Positions 8,632-16,966 of a DNA stretch of 40,436 bases are shown here, one piece after another (the first letter of the stretch is position 1; the number at the start of each line of letters is the position of its first letter). Origin of the DNA: Mesorhizobium sp. (GTDB lineage Bacteria; Pseudomonadota; Alphaproteobacteria; Rhizobiales; Rhizobiaceae); the NCBI RefSeq assembly GCF_024509055.1, contig NZ_JANINM010000237.1, positions 1 through 40,436 on the forward strand, given 5' to 3'. A program made the position numbers and the translations under genes. The notes below the pieces were generated by a model, which ran no database searches, had not been told where the DNA came from, and worked only from the letters and a program-made list of their open reading frames with translations.

Positions 8632-8793
8632 GGCTCGACGACCGCTTTTGCCTGATCCATCGCTTCTCGGAGATCGCCTGAAATTCGGTGTCCCGCTGAC
8701 GCGGGCGTAGCCGACAATCTAGCTGCAACAAACCTGGCCGCAAGCCGTCTTCCAGCCCGGGCCGAAGCGGCTCGGAGCGGCGACGAGCGCTTG

Positions 8794-9060
8794 TCAGAAG
8801 CCGTGCTCGATCCGTTCGAAGATGACGTTGGTGAAGGCCGCGATCTGGCCGCCGATGAATGGTCCGGTCAATGCCACGACCAGCATGATGGCGACGATCT
8901 TCGGGACGAAGGTGAGCGTGATTTCCTGGATCTGGGTGAGCGCCTGGATCAGCGCGATGCCGATGCCGACCACCATCGCCACCAACACAACCGGAGCGGA
9001 GGCGGTGAGCACCGTCCAGACGGCGTATTGCACGATATCGAGGGCGTCGGCCTCATTCAT
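8794..9060 (-). CDS. fliQ: Flagellar export gate protein FliQ
   Basis: This 88-aa protein has two hydrophobic hairpin segments: residues ~14-40 (VWTVLTASAPVVLVAMVVGIG) and ~52-75 (VPKIVAIMLVVALTG). It contains the hallmark ALTQIQEITLTFVPK between them. FliQ is part of the FliPQR export gate of the flagellar type III secretion system in the inner membrane. It is the last flagellar gene at this end of the block, 27 bp after flgD. In Sinorhizobium, flhA and fliR follow fliQ; here they do not. Confidence 0.95.
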   Translation of the reverse strand: MNEADALDIVQYAVWTVLTASAPVVLVAMVVGIGIALIQALTQIQEITLTFVPKIVAIMLVVALTGPFIGGQIAAFTNVIFERIEHGF

Positions 9061-9087
9061 GCTGGCGCACCCCTGGCGGAAACCGGC

Positions 9088-9495
9088 TTAGCTGGCCGGC
9101 TTGATCGACACGCCCGCGCCGACCGGAACCTGCGTGCCGTCCTGCAGCACCGCGATCAGGCCGTTGCTGGAGAGCGTCACCGAGGCCACCGTGCCGGTGG
9201 TCTTGCCGTCGGCCGAGGTGATCGAGCGGCCGATCAGCGCATCGGCCTGGGACAGGGCCGAGGACTGCATGATCTGGTCGAGCTTGGTGTTCGTCTGGAC
9301 CGACTGCTCGACCTGCGAGAACGTCGCAAGCTGCGCGACATACTGCGTGGAGTCCATCGGTTTGGTCGGATCCTGGTTCTTCATCTCGGCGATCAGCAGC
9401 TTCAGGAACGACTGGTAGTCGACCGCCGTCTTCGAAGTCGCCGTGGTGCTCGAGTTGGCGCCCACCGGTATCGTCGTCGTCATGTCCACGGCCAT
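9088..9495 (-). CDS. flgD: Flagellar hook-capping protein FlgD (short form)
   Basis: This 135-aa scaffold protein is needed for hook polymerisation. The conserved N-terminal FlgD motif is present: YQSFLKLLIAEMKNQDPTKP, then MDSTQYVAQLATFSQVEQ (about residues 27-64). It is much shorter than the ~230-aa enteric FlgD and keeps only a remnant of the C-terminal beta domain (GTVASVTLSSNGLIAVLQDG). Short FlgD is usual in rhizobia. The start at 9495 lies 4 bp after the flbT stop; an in-frame ATG at 9483 is an alternative. Confidence 0.93.
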   Translation of the reverse strand: MAVDMTTTIPVGANSSTTATSKTAVDYQSFLKLLIAEMKNQDPTKPMDSTQYVAQLATFSQVEQSVQTNTKLDQIMQSSALSQADALIGRSITSADGKTTGTVASVTLSSNGLIAVLQDGTQVPVGAGVSIKPAS

Positions 9496-9499
9496 CGCT

Positions 9500-9937
9500 C
9501 TATGCTCCTACAGCCAGCGCGCGCGGCGCTTCCGGAATGTCGTCATTGCCGTTGAGCGCCTGGCGCTCGAGCGGATAAAGCGCGCGGATCGCCTTCAGCG
9601 CCTCGTAGATGTGATCCTCGCCGACCATGCGGTCGATCTGCTTCAAGGCGTTGCAGATTTCCTGGTTGTCGAAGCTCGCGATCAGCATCGGCAGCGAGCG
9701 GCGGAACATGTCGCGCGCTTCCGAGGCGCTGGACGGGTTCATCAGCATGATCTGCACGATGAAATAGAGCTGCCTGAGCGGCGTCGAAGCCTGCTCGGCC
9801 TGGATGACATGGCTTTCGAGCAGGAACTGGACGTCGTTCATCAGTTCGATGGTGACCTTGCGGTCGACGCGGATGACGGCGCCGTTGATGTAGATCTTCT
9901 CGTTCGGCTTCAGCGAGATCTTCAGCGTGTTGGTCAT
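9500..9937 (-). CDS. flbT: Flagellin post-transcriptional regulator FlbT
   Basis: This 145-aa protein has typical family features: the N-terminal beta strands LKISLKPNEKIYINGAVIRV, then ELMNDVQFLLESHVIQAEQA and a helical C-terminal half. In Caulobacter, FlbT binds the 5' leader of flagellin mRNA and promotes its decay when the hook is not finished; in Brucella an activating role has been reported. ATG overlaps the flaF stop (ATGA at 9934-9937), so it is made together with FlaF. The likely targets are the two flagellin mRNAs encoded at 22.2-24.3 kb. Confidence 0.95.
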   Translation of the reverse strand: MTNTLKISLKPNEKIYINGAVIRVDRKVTIELMNDVQFLLESHVIQAEQASTPLRQLYFIVQIMLMNPSSASEARDMFRRSLPMLIASFDNQEICNALKQIDRMVGEDHIYEALKAIRALYPLERQALNGNDDIPEAPRALAVGA

Positions 9938-10281
9938 TGGATGCCGTCTCGGATGATCTGGGAGACCTCGATCAATCCTTCGAAGTTGCTGGTCCGGCCC
10001 TGCCGGATATCTTCCGTTTCGCGCAGCAGCCAGAGGCCGATGGATATCAGGTTGGCGCGCAGCTCTTTCGGCAGGGCGTTGTCGCTGGAGCCGAGATCCT
10101 CGACGAAGGTCGTCCAGATGCGGTTGGTGAAGTGCAGCGCTTCGACCGCCTCCATCGAGTCGTGTCCGACGGCGGCGGCCGCGGACAGCATGTCGATCGA
10201 GCGTGAGAGCAACTGTCGCTCCCGGTCCTTGGCGTCGGCAACCGAGTCGGTCTGTATGTCGGCGTAGGAGAATTGGTACAT
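9934..10281 (-). CDS. flaF: Flagellar biosynthesis regulator FlaF
   Basis: This 115-aa, mainly helical, cytoplasmic protein has the family signature MYQFSYADI at the N-terminus and RANLISIGLWLLRETEDIR in the second half. FlaF works with or against FlbT in coupling flagellin translation or secretion to hook completion in alphaproteobacteria. The gene is coupled to flbT by a 4-nt overlap and follows flgL by 31 bp. It is therefore produced in the same operon as the hook-filament junction proteins, just before filament assembly. Confidence 0.95.
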   Translation of the reverse strand: MYQFSYADIQTDSVADAKDRERQLLSRSIDMLSAAAAVGHDSMEAVEALHFTNRIWTTFVEDLGSSDNALPKELRANLISIGLWLLRETEDIRQGRTSNFEGLIEVSQIIRDGIQ

Positions 10282-10312
10282 CGTCGGAGCTCTGGCGTTC
10301 CGGTTTATGTTG

Positions 10313-11362
10313 TCAGGTCAGGTAGTTCAGCAGGCTGAGCTGCTGCAGTCGCGCGGTCAAGGCGAAGGACGTTTCGATATGCTGCGTGAGGTCGGCAACG
10401 CGGGTTGCGGCGGCGGCAGGATCGACGCCCTCGAGATCGATGATATGTTTCTCAAACAGGTCGACCTGCGTCTTCATGCGATCGCTGGCGTCTGAGACGC
10501 GCTTCTGGGCGAGGCCGGCCTCGGACTGCACCTGAACGATGCCGCCGATCGCTTCGCCGACCAGCTTCTGCGCGCGACTGACGATCGTGTTCTGCCCAGC
10601 AGCGCTGATGTTGCCGGTGAAGAGCGTGCTGACCATGGCGGCGGCCATGGCGAGCTTGCGGATGCCCTGCTCGTTGGCGCTGACCGAGGTCTGCGTCGTC
10701 TCGTTCAATGCGATGCGGCTGGTGATCTGCTGGTCGGTGGCGCTCGACCAGTTAGCCTGCCAGCCGGACCCGAGGAATTGCGGCTCGACCTTGGTGGTGA
10801 TGAAGTCGTCCATCTGGGCGGAGGTGATGTTCTGCGCCGCCGGATCGGTCTGCGGGAAGCCGAAATAGCTTGTGAAGGCAGCGTCGAACGCGGCCTTGGC
10901 CGGCGAGCCGGCTGCGGTGAAGTCGCTGATCGGTTTGACGTCGGTGTTGGTGCCGGCGAAAAGATACTCGCCGTTGACGCTGGTGTTGAGGATCGACGTC
11001 ATCTGTTGCAGCGCGGTGGAGCCGGCCGTCTGCGTGACGCTGCTGGAGGAGTCGCCTGAGACGGCGCTGGTCAGCGCCGAAAGGAAGCTCTGCGCGACGT
11101 CGGACAACTGGCCGAGCGAATCCTGCGTCGAGGTCAGGCGCGCCGCGACCAGCGAGTTGGAATCGATGATGCCGTTCAGCCGGTCGAGATCGCGCTGGAA
11201 GGTGACGGCCTGGGTGGTGCGGCCGCCGAGCGCCAGCCCGACATCGGCCACCTTGCCGGTTTGGGATTCCTTCGTCGCGTTGACGAGATCGGTCTGCATG
11301 CGCATCTGCTGGTAGCGCATCGCGTTGGTTAATGCGGCCGAGGAAACGCCTGTCGCTTTCAT
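10313..11362 (-). CDS. flgL: Hook-filament junction protein FlgL (HAP3)
   Basis: This 349-aa secreted structural protein has flagellin-like N- and C-terminal helical regions. Examples are TNAMRYQQMRMQTDLVNATK near the start and DLTQHIETSFALTARLQQLS at the end. It connects the hook, via FlgK, to the flagellin filament. The start ATG overlaps the flgK stop (ATGA at 11359-11362), showing coupled translation. Length is slightly above the ~317 residues of enteric FlgL. Confidence 0.93.
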   Translation of the reverse strand: MKATGVSSAALTNAMRYQQMRMQTDLVNATKESQTGKVADVGLALGGRTTQAVTFQRDLDRLNGIIDSNSLVAARLTSTQDSLGQLSDVAQSFLSALTSAVSGDSSSSVTQTAGSTALQQMTSILNTSVNGEYLFAGTNTDVKPISDFTAAGSPAKAAFDAAFTSYFGFPQTDPAAQNITSAQMDDFITTKVEPQFLGSGWQANWSSATDQQITSRIALNETTQTSVSANEQGIRKLAMAAAMVSTLFTGNISAAGQNTIVSRAQKLVGEAIGGIVQVQSEAGLAQKRVSDASDRMKTQVDLFEKHIIDLEGVDPAAAATRVADLTQHIETSFALTARLQQLSLLNYLT

Positions 11363-12813
11363 GGACCCACCGCGCTCAAGAGGGCGTCCAGCATGTCGCT
11401 GACGGTCTTCATCATGCGCGCCGAAGCCTGATAGGTGTGCTCAAGATCGAGCATCAAGGACATCTCCTGGTCGACGTTCACGCCGGTGTCATTCGACAAT
11501 GCCTCCGCGGTGCGCTGCGCTAGCGCTTGCTTGGCGTCGGCATTTGTCGATGCCTGTTGGCGCACGCCCTCGAACCAGCCGATGGCGTTCGCGGCGTAGT
11601 CGGAGACGCCGGATGTCACGGTGATGCCGGCCGACGTATCGAAGGCCATCGGCTGATCCAGCTTGTTGCCGTAGCCGATGAGAAGGTTCGAATAGGATGC
11701 GCCGCCGGTGGTGTTGGCGACATAGGCCGCGCCGTTGGCGCCGCCGTCGCGCAACAGCGACGGATTGCCGCCGGCGCTCGGATCGAAGGCGGCGTTGATC
11801 TTGATCGTCCCAGCGAGGCCGTTGACGAGCGTGCCCGCTGCCGGAATGGCCGGCGCGCCGGACCAGGTGAACAGGCCGGCCGCGTTGGGCTGCGACGACG
11901 AGGTTTCGGCGAATGCCGTGACCAGTCCGCGCGCGATTTCGTCGAGCTGGCTCTGCATGGTCGTGGCAACGCCGTCGCGCAGCTTCAGGAGGCCGGCCAG
12001 CTTGCCGTCGGCGGTCGTGTTGTCGGAGGTGCCGGAGAGCGGCACGTTGTCGATGTAGATCTTGTTGCCGGGGGTGCCGGCCGTATAGCCAGCCGAGGCC
12101 GTGAAGGTCACCGACCTTGGCACCGTCTCGAACAGCGTCGTGCCGTCCTTGGTGGTGATGACCATGTCGTTGTCGCCACGCGTGAAGGTGGAGACCGGGA
12201 CATATTCGCCGATCTTCTTCAGGAGCGCGTCGCGCTGGTCGAGCGCGTCCGATACGTCGGTGCCCGAGCGTGTGCCGGTGATGACGGCCTTGTTGGCGTC
12301 CTGGAACTGGCTGAGCAGTGAATTCAGGTCGCTGACCGCCGTGGCGATCTGGCCGTCGGTCTGGGTGCGGAAATCCTGTATCGCCTGCGTTCCGCTGTTA
12401 AGCGAGCTCACCACCTGCTTGGCCGCGTCGATGACGCTGGTGCCGAGATTCTGGTTCGACGGCGTCGTCGCGTAGAGCTGAAGCGCCTGCTGTAGGTTGG
12501 CGATGGCGGTCGACGGAGACGAGGCATTGTCGACGCCGTTGACCGCGAGCTGGAGCTGGTCCATGCCGCTGTACAGCGCGCTCTGGCCGCTCCACGCCGA
12601 CAGAGCCGACAGGTTCTGGCGGAACAGAAGGTCATTGGCGGCACGCTGTATTTCCACCGATCGAGCGCCCGGCGCCGTGCTGGTGACTACGGCGACGCGG
12701 CGGGAATAGTCGGGGTTCGATGCGTCGGCCACATTGCGCGACACGACGCTGGTTTGCTTGGATGTAGCCAGAAGCGCCGACTGGGCGATGCTCAATGCGG
12801 AAGAAAGCGACAT
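11359..12813 (-). CDS. flgK: Hook-associated protein FlgK (HAP1)
   Basis: This 484-aa protein forms the first hook-filament junction ring. The conserved N-terminus SLSSALSIAQSALLATSKQT and the DASNPDYSRRV rod/hook-type motif near residues 30-40 are present. The C-terminus has LMLDLEHTYQASARMMKTVS, the helix shared by FlgK/FlgE/FlgG. It is shorter than enteric FlgK (~547) because the variable middle domain is reduced. It lies 30 bp after flgE and overlaps flgL by 4 nt. Confidence 0.94.
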   Translation of the reverse strand: MSLSSALSIAQSALLATSKQTSVVSRNVADASNPDYSRRVAVVTSTAPGARSVEIQRAANDLLFRQNLSALSAWSGQSALYSGMDQLQLAVNGVDNASSPSTAIANLQQALQLYATTPSNQNLGTSVIDAAKQVVSSLNSGTQAIQDFRTQTDGQIATAVSDLNSLLSQFQDANKAVITGTRSGTDVSDALDQRDALLKKIGEYVPVSTFTRGDNDMVITTKDGTTLFETVPRSVTFTASAGYTAGTPGNKIYIDNVPLSGTSDNTTADGKLAGLLKLRDGVATTMQSQLDEIARGLVTAFAETSSSQPNAAGLFTWSGAPAIPAAGTLVNGLAGTIKINAAFDPSAGGNPSLLRDGGANGAAYVANTTGGASYSNLLIGYGNKLDQPMAFDTSAGITVTSGVSDYAANAIGWFEGVRQQASTNADAKQALAQRTAEALSNDTGVNVDQEMSLMLDLEHTYQASARMMKTVSDMLDALLSAVGP

Positions 12814-12843
12814 GCGGATCTTTCACGGGCCGGCGCCCGTCGT

Positions 12844-14097
12844 TTATCTCTTCAGGTTGACTAGGACATCCATCAGGTCGGAACCTGTCTGGAAGACCTT
12901 CGAATTCGCGGTGTAGCTGCGCTGCGCCGCGATCATGTTGGTCAGTTCCTCGGCGATATCGACGTTGGAATTCTCGAGCGCGCCCGATACGATGGAGCCA
13001 AGCCTGCCCTCGTTGGCAAAGCCGATATGAACGGCGCCGGAATCGGCGCTCTGGACAAAGACATTGCCGGGCATCGCGGTCAGATTGTCGGGGCTCTGAA
13101 CGTCCGCCAGCGGTATCTTATACAGCGCCTTGGTGCTGCCATCCGCGTACTGCGCGTAGATGACGCCGTCCTGGCCGATCTGGATCTTGTCGATCGTGCT
13201 CGGCGCATTGCCGTTGACCTTGGCGTCGGTCACCGTGAAGCCGGTGCCGAGCTGCGTCAGCTTGGAGAGATCGAGGTTGAGGGACGAGCCATTCGGCACC
13301 GTGAACGTGAGACCCGTGGTCGAGCCGGTGAGCTTGCCGGTCGTCGTGTCGAAGGTGAGGTTGGCGGTGCCCAGCGAGCCGCCGGTGTAGGGGAAGGAAG
13401 TGCCGGGGGTTGCCTTCGACTGGTCGAAGGCAGCGACCTCCCAGGTGCCGGGACCGGTGTTGGTGAAATAGACGTCGACCAGCACCTTGTTGCCGAGATT
13501 GTCATAGGCAACCAGCGAGGACTTCGAAGTGTACTCAGCCGTTGCGCTGTTGCTGGAAGGCAGAGCGCCGGAGGGCGGCGTCGCACCGGCGGGAAGATTG
13601 CCGGTGAAGCTGCCCTGCGTGCTCGGCGTCGCGGTCATCGCCTGATCGGAGATCTGCACCGGAACAAGACCCTCGAAGCCGTTCGCGGTCGCGGCTGGGG
13701 TGCCGTTGGCGTAGCTGTAGGCCATCAACTGGTAGCCGGCGGCATTGACCAGTCTGCCCTGGGCGTCCGGAACGAATGAGCCGGCGCGGGTGAGATAGGG
13801 CGTGCCGCTCGCATTCTGCACGACGAAGAAGCCGTCGCCGTTGACGGCGAGGTCGGACACCGAAGTGGTGTACTGGAGCACGCCCTGCGAACTGATGGCG
13901 GAGCGGATCGTGGTCGTCACGCCGCCGGAATTGTAGGCGCCGCCGGTGCCCGGCATGACCAGCGTCGAGAATTCGGCCGAGGAGCGCTTGTAACCGGTGG
14001 TGTCGGAGTTGGCGATGTTGTCGGCCACCGCCGACAGCCGGTTGGCCTGCGCGTTCATGCCGGAGACGCCGGTCCGCATCATTCCGTAGAGGCTCAT
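12844..14097 (-). CDS. flgE: Flagellar hook protein FlgE
   Basis: This 417-aa secreted hook subunit has the rod/hook N-terminus MSLYGMMRTGVSGMNAQANR with the conserved ADNIANSDTTGYKRS at residues ~26-40. The C-terminal helix has ELTNMIAAQRSYTANSKVFQ. The region between, rich in small polar residues, forms the exposed hook domains. It heads the operon flgE-flgK-flgL-flaF-flbT-flgD-fliQ. A promoter of the shared flagellar type lies 37-74 bp upstream (14134-14171). Hook length is set by FliK encoded nearby. Confidence 0.96.
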   Translation of the reverse strand: MSLYGMMRTGVSGMNAQANRLSAVADNIANSDTTGYKRSSAEFSTLVMPGTGGAYNSGGVTTTIRSAISSQGVLQYTTSVSDLAVNGDGFFVVQNASGTPYLTRAGSFVPDAQGRLVNAAGYQLMAYSYANGTPAATANGFEGLVPVQISDQAMTATPSTQGSFTGNLPAGATPPSGALPSSNSATAEYTSKSSLVAYDNLGNKVLVDVYFTNTGPGTWEVAAFDQSKATPGTSFPYTGGSLGTANLTFDTTTGKLTGSTTGLTFTVPNGSSLNLDLSKLTQLGTGFTVTDAKVNGNAPSTIDKIQIGQDGVIYAQYADGSTKALYKIPLADVQSPDNLTAMPGNVFVQSADSGAVHIGFANEGRLGSIVSGALENSNVDIAEELTNMIAAQRSYTANSKVFQTGSDLMDVLVNLKR

Positions 14098-14133
14098 CGA
14101 TACATCTCCTCGGTGCCTACGTGAGAGGCCTTA

Positions 14134-14171
14134 AAGCTATGCCAGTTTTCTTGCGCGAGGCTGGCGCGGGC
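14134..14171 (-). promoter_or_regulatory. Candidate Rem-type promoter of the flgE operon
   Basis: On the - strand the region reads GCCCGCGCCAG, CCTCGCGCAAG, then ten bases, then TAGCTT (14139-14134), a -10-like box 42 bp before the flgE ATG. The two 11-bp units resemble each other and sit one helical turn apart. There is no -35 hexamer of TTGACA type. The same arrangement, with the same 10-nt spacing, precedes fliF, flgB, motA and the DUF1217-flgF operon. An OmpR-type activator such as Rem is the obvious candidate binder; that is inferred. Confidence 0.65.
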
Positions 14172-14188
14172 AATGCCGGTGGCCGACA

Positions 14189-14857
14189 TCAAAACACCAG
14201 CCGGTAGCCGAGGAAGCGCTTGGAATCGATCGGATCCTGGCCGAGCTTCTCGCGCAGCTTCTTGCGCAGCTTGCTGATGTGACTCTCCACCACGTTCTCC
14301 TCGACCTCTTCGTCGAAGATGCCGTAGATGGCGTTGAAAACCTGCGTCTTGGTGACCCGCCGACCGCGGTTGCTGGCCAGATATTCCAAGATGCGCCGCT
14401 CGCGGCGCGGCAACGGCAGCGGCTCGCCGTCGATCTCCGGATCGCGGCCGTCCATGAAGATGCGCATCGAACCGATCTCGGTGTAGGCAGCCTCTTCGTG
14501 GGCGCGGCGGCGGATGGCGGTGATGCGGGCAAGAATTTCGCGGATGTGGACAGGCTTGCGGACGACGTCGTCGACGCCGCTTTCGAAAAGCCGCAGCGTA
14601 TGTTCCAGCGAGTGCTGTTCGGAGAGCGCGATGACCGGGGCGCCGGTGCGGTCGCGGATCTGGCGTGGGGAGACGGAACCCTCGCGACAGTCGCCGATGA
14701 GAAAGGCCCTGACCGATCTCAGGTCGGTGTCGGCGGCGGAGCTCACCCACTCGCCGAATTCGCATGGCGCGAAGCCCGCGGTGGCGACGCCTTCGCGATC
14801 GAAAAGCGAGCTGTAACCTTCCGTTACGAGCTCGCGCTCATCAACAATCACGATCAT
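14189..14857 (-). CDS. rem: Flagellar response regulator Rem/FtcR (OmpR family)
   Basis: This 222-aa transcription factor, called Rem in Sinorhizobium and FtcR in Brucella, activates flagellar structural operons. The receiver domain occupies residues 1-~115. It has an acidic pair at D6/E7, a candidate phospho-acceptor D56 ([10 protein letters not shown]) and the conserved lysine in [10 protein letters not shown]. The winged-helix DNA-binding domain covers ~125-222 ([14 protein letters not shown], then [18 protein letters not shown] and [10 protein letters not shown]). No histidine kinase is nearby, so it appears to be an orphan regulator. In Sinorhizobium its gene is switched on by VisN/VisR, encoded at the far end of this window. 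Confidence 0.93.
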   Translation of the reverse strand: MIVIVDERELVTEGYSSLFDREGVATAGFAPCEFGEWVSSAADTDLRSVRAFLIGDCREGSVSPRQIRDRTGAPVIALSEQHSLEHTLRLFESGVDDVVRKPVHIREILARITAIRRRAHEEAAYTEIGSMRIFMDGRDPEIDGEPLPLPRRERRILEYLASNRGRRVTKTQVFNAIYGIFDEEVEENVVESHISKLRKKLREKLGQDPIDSKRFLGYRLVF

Positions 14858-14980
14858 CGACCCGCCCCCGAATCAGCTTCATAAGCCCAGTGCGCAGAGG
14901 GGTAGCCGGTGCGGTGAATCCTGAAAAACCATCATTTCTTGTAGCTATTTTCTTGGGAGTTTTTTGGAGACCGTAATTAA

Positions 14981-15016
14981 GCCGGTTGCATGGGTGTATT
15001 GGCGGCTGCAACCGGC
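14981..15016. terminator. Inverted repeat between the transglycosylase gene and rem
   Basis: Perfect 10-bp arms GCCGGTTGCA (14981-14990) and TGCAACCGGC (15007-15016) enclose a 16-nt loop. It lies about 62 bp beyond the stop of the transglycosylase gene, before an AT-rich stretch (about 14920-14980) that probably contains the rem promoter. No clean T-run follows directly on the - strand. It could end the fliF...fliK transcript or be an operator for rem. Confidence 0.45.
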
Positions 15017-15078
15017 CGACGATATTGAAGCCGACGAACGTGCCGCCGACAGCGATCAGACGCGGTTCCGGTAAGCAA

Positions 15079-15669
15079 CTATTGATTGCAGAACGCGCTG
15101 GCATTTGGCGTCCATTTGCCGAAGCCCGTGGCGACCATGTTGGCAATCACGCGGCAGACATAGACCTTCTGCGCGGGGTCGTTGTCAGGCCCGGCATGGT
15201 AGCGGGCGACGGCCATCGACCAGGTCATATGGCGGGCGTGGAGACTGGCCAGGAAGCGCGCCGCATAGTCGACGTTCTGGTGCGGATCGAGCATGTCGTC
15301 GACGCTGCGGAAATGGTCGCCATGATAATGATGATTGATCTGCATGCAGCCGAGATCGATCAGCGTCTTGCCCTCGCGGCGGGCGCTCTGGAAAGTGGCG
15401 AGGGCCTCGCCGCGGCTGCGTGGAAAGACCGCTTTTCCCTCTATATTCATGGCGTTAGGCTGCAGACTGCCCTTCTTCCCGGTCTCGGTCAGGCCCACCG
15501 CATAGAGGATACCGGCCGGCACGCCGTAGCGGTCGGCGGCGCGCAGGATCTCGGGCTCGCAAGGATTTGTGGCCGCCTGGGCGGCGGCGCCGGCCAGGCT
15601 AGATATACATATCGTCGCCAGCGCGCTCGCGAAGAGGCGAAGCGGCGCGGCCGAGTTCCTGAGCGCCAT
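15079..15669 (-). CDS. Periplasmic lytic transglycosylase (SLT domain), flagellum-linked
   Basis: This 196-aa exported protein has a signal peptide at residues 1-~32 (LFASALATICISSLAGAAAQAA). The SLT fold follows: GVPAGILYAVGLTETGKKGS with the likely catalytic Glu in the TETG motif, then LIDLGCMQINHHYH and MAVARYHAGPDND. It would cleave peptidoglycan strands, probably opening the wall for the growing rod, as SltF does in Rhodobacter where FlgJ lacks a muramidase domain. The start overlaps the fliK 3' end by 71 bp in another frame, an unusually long overlap that ties it to the fliK transcript. Confidence 0.87.
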   Translation of the reverse strand: MALRNSAAPLRLFASALATICISSLAGAAAQAATNPCEPEILRAADRYGVPAGILYAVGLTETGKKGSLQPNAMNIEGKAVFPRSRGEALATFQSARREGKTLIDLGCMQINHHYHGDHFRSVDDMLDPHQNVDYAARFLASLHARHMTWSMAVARYHAGPDNDPAQKVYVCRVIANMVATGFGKWTPNASAFCNQ

Positions 15670-16966
15670 TGCCGTCGTTCCTTCCCGGTTGCCGGCCGTT
15701 GCCGGCGTTGTTGCCGCCCGAGTTCCCCGGCTGGAACGAGGGCTGGTCGCGGCCCGTCGACATCGGCATCGGACTGGCCGTGTCCGCCCGGCCGGCTGAA
15801 TGCACTGCTATCGAAGGTTGCAAGATGGTGACGTGATCGACCTCGAAGCCGAGGCTCCGCATGGACTTGACGATGGCCTCGCTGTCGGCGGTAAGACGAC
15901 GATACGCCTCATGCGTCTCCGGCTTCATCTCAATCGAAAGTTGCCCGCCGGAAAGGCGAAGACTTGCGGTCACCGCGCCAAGCTCGGACGGGTGGAGTTC
16001 GATCTTCAGGACATGTGTCGGAACGGCAACAGATGTGGTCGTTTGAGAGGCGAGCGATGCATTTGAGAACGCTTGCTGGACGCCATCGTCCGAAGCGATC
16101 GCCTCGACCAGGGCCGATGCGGTCTGGCTCAGCGGAACCTGCGCCGGCGCCGGGAAGCTCTGCTGGCTGACGACATCCATACGTCCGGCGGACGAGGACG
16201 GCTTGACCTGGGTTGCCGATATCACCGAAGCGCCCGTTTGCGCGGTCTTTGCGGCAGGGCGCCAAGGCTGAGGAGGCGCCGCACCATCCTGCGCCTGACC
16301 CTCTGGCGCCTGCAGCGGGGCGCCGTCACGGCGGGCCAGGAGTTCCGAGGCCGGCGCAAGGCTCACCGGCTTCTGTCCGAAGTCGGGCCCGGAGCTTCCG
16401 GGCGCGGTTTTCGAACCAGCGGATCGGGTCGGCGGCTCGGACGTCGCGGAGCCGTCGTCGTCGGATAATGGATGCTTGCCAGAGCGAAGCGGCAGGTTCG
16501 ACGAAGCCGGCGCGTTGAAGGCATGCGTCTGTCCTGTGCCGTCTGGACCATTGCCGCTCTTGCCCGGTGATGAAGCGAAATGCCTCATGTCGCTCAGCGC
16601 CATTTGCAACGGCAGACGATCCTGCAAGGTAGCGACATCGGTGGCCTGCGCTTCGGCGCCGCCATCGGCCGCGGCCTTGACCTTGTCGGCATCGTTTTTC
16701 GCGGCTTTTCCGGAAGCAGGTTTCTGCGAGCCGACCTTGCCGCGCCCCTCGTGCTCCTCCCGGGGTTCGACCGGACTGGCGAAAGCGTCTTTGACCGCAG
16801 CAGCATCGGTCGATCCGGACGTGGCCGAGCGCTTGCCTTGTGGCCTTTCGGCGCCATGCACCATCCCGCCGAAATCCGAGTCCTTTTCCTTGCCGCCGGC
16901 ATGCTGCTGGCGCGACTGGGCGGGGGCGGAAGCTGGTCCCGGCAAGGCCTGGCTGACGCTGGTCAT
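15599..16966 (-). CDS. fliK: Flagellar hook-length control protein FliK
   Basis: This 455-aa secreted molecular ruler has a long, low-complexity N-terminal two thirds, rich in Ala, Pro, Ser and Lys. The compact C-terminal Flg_hook domain (about residues 315-390) shows the pattern VLKIELHPSELGAVTASLRL, GGQLSIEMKPETHEAYRRL and MRSLGFEVDHVTI. It measures hook length and switches the export gate (FlhB) from hook to filament substrates. The start overlaps the motC stop by 4 nt (16963-16966). The 3' end overlaps the transglycosylase gene. Confidence 0.9.
   Translation of the reverse strand: MTSVSQALPGPASAPAQSRQQHAGGKEKDSDFGGMVHGAERPQGKRSATSGSTDAAAVKDAFASPVEPREEHEGRGKVGSQKPASGKAAKNDADKVKAAADGGAEAQATDVATLQDRLPLQMALSDMRHFASSPGKSGNGPDGTGQTHAFNAPASSNLPLRSGKHPLSDDDGSATSEPPTRSAGSKTAPGSSGPDFGQKPVSLAPASELLARRDGAPLQAPEGQAQDGAAPPQPWRPAAKTAQTGASVISATQVKPSSSAGRMDVVSQQSFPAPAQVPLSQTASALVEAIASDDGVQQAFSNASLASQTTTSVAVPTHVLKIELHPSELGAVTASLRLSGGQLSIEMKPETHEAYRRLTADSEAIVKSMRSLGFEVDHVTILQPSIAVHSAGRADTASPMPMSTGRDQPSFQPGNSGGNNAGNGRQPGRNDGNGAQELGRAASPLRERAGDDMYI

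Noticed and set aside
8693..8706. CCCGC-TGAC-GCGGG hairpin between asnB and fliQ as a fliQ terminator
   Set aside because: Only a 5-bp stem with no T-tract and close to the asnB start; not distinguishable from chance in GC-rich sequence.
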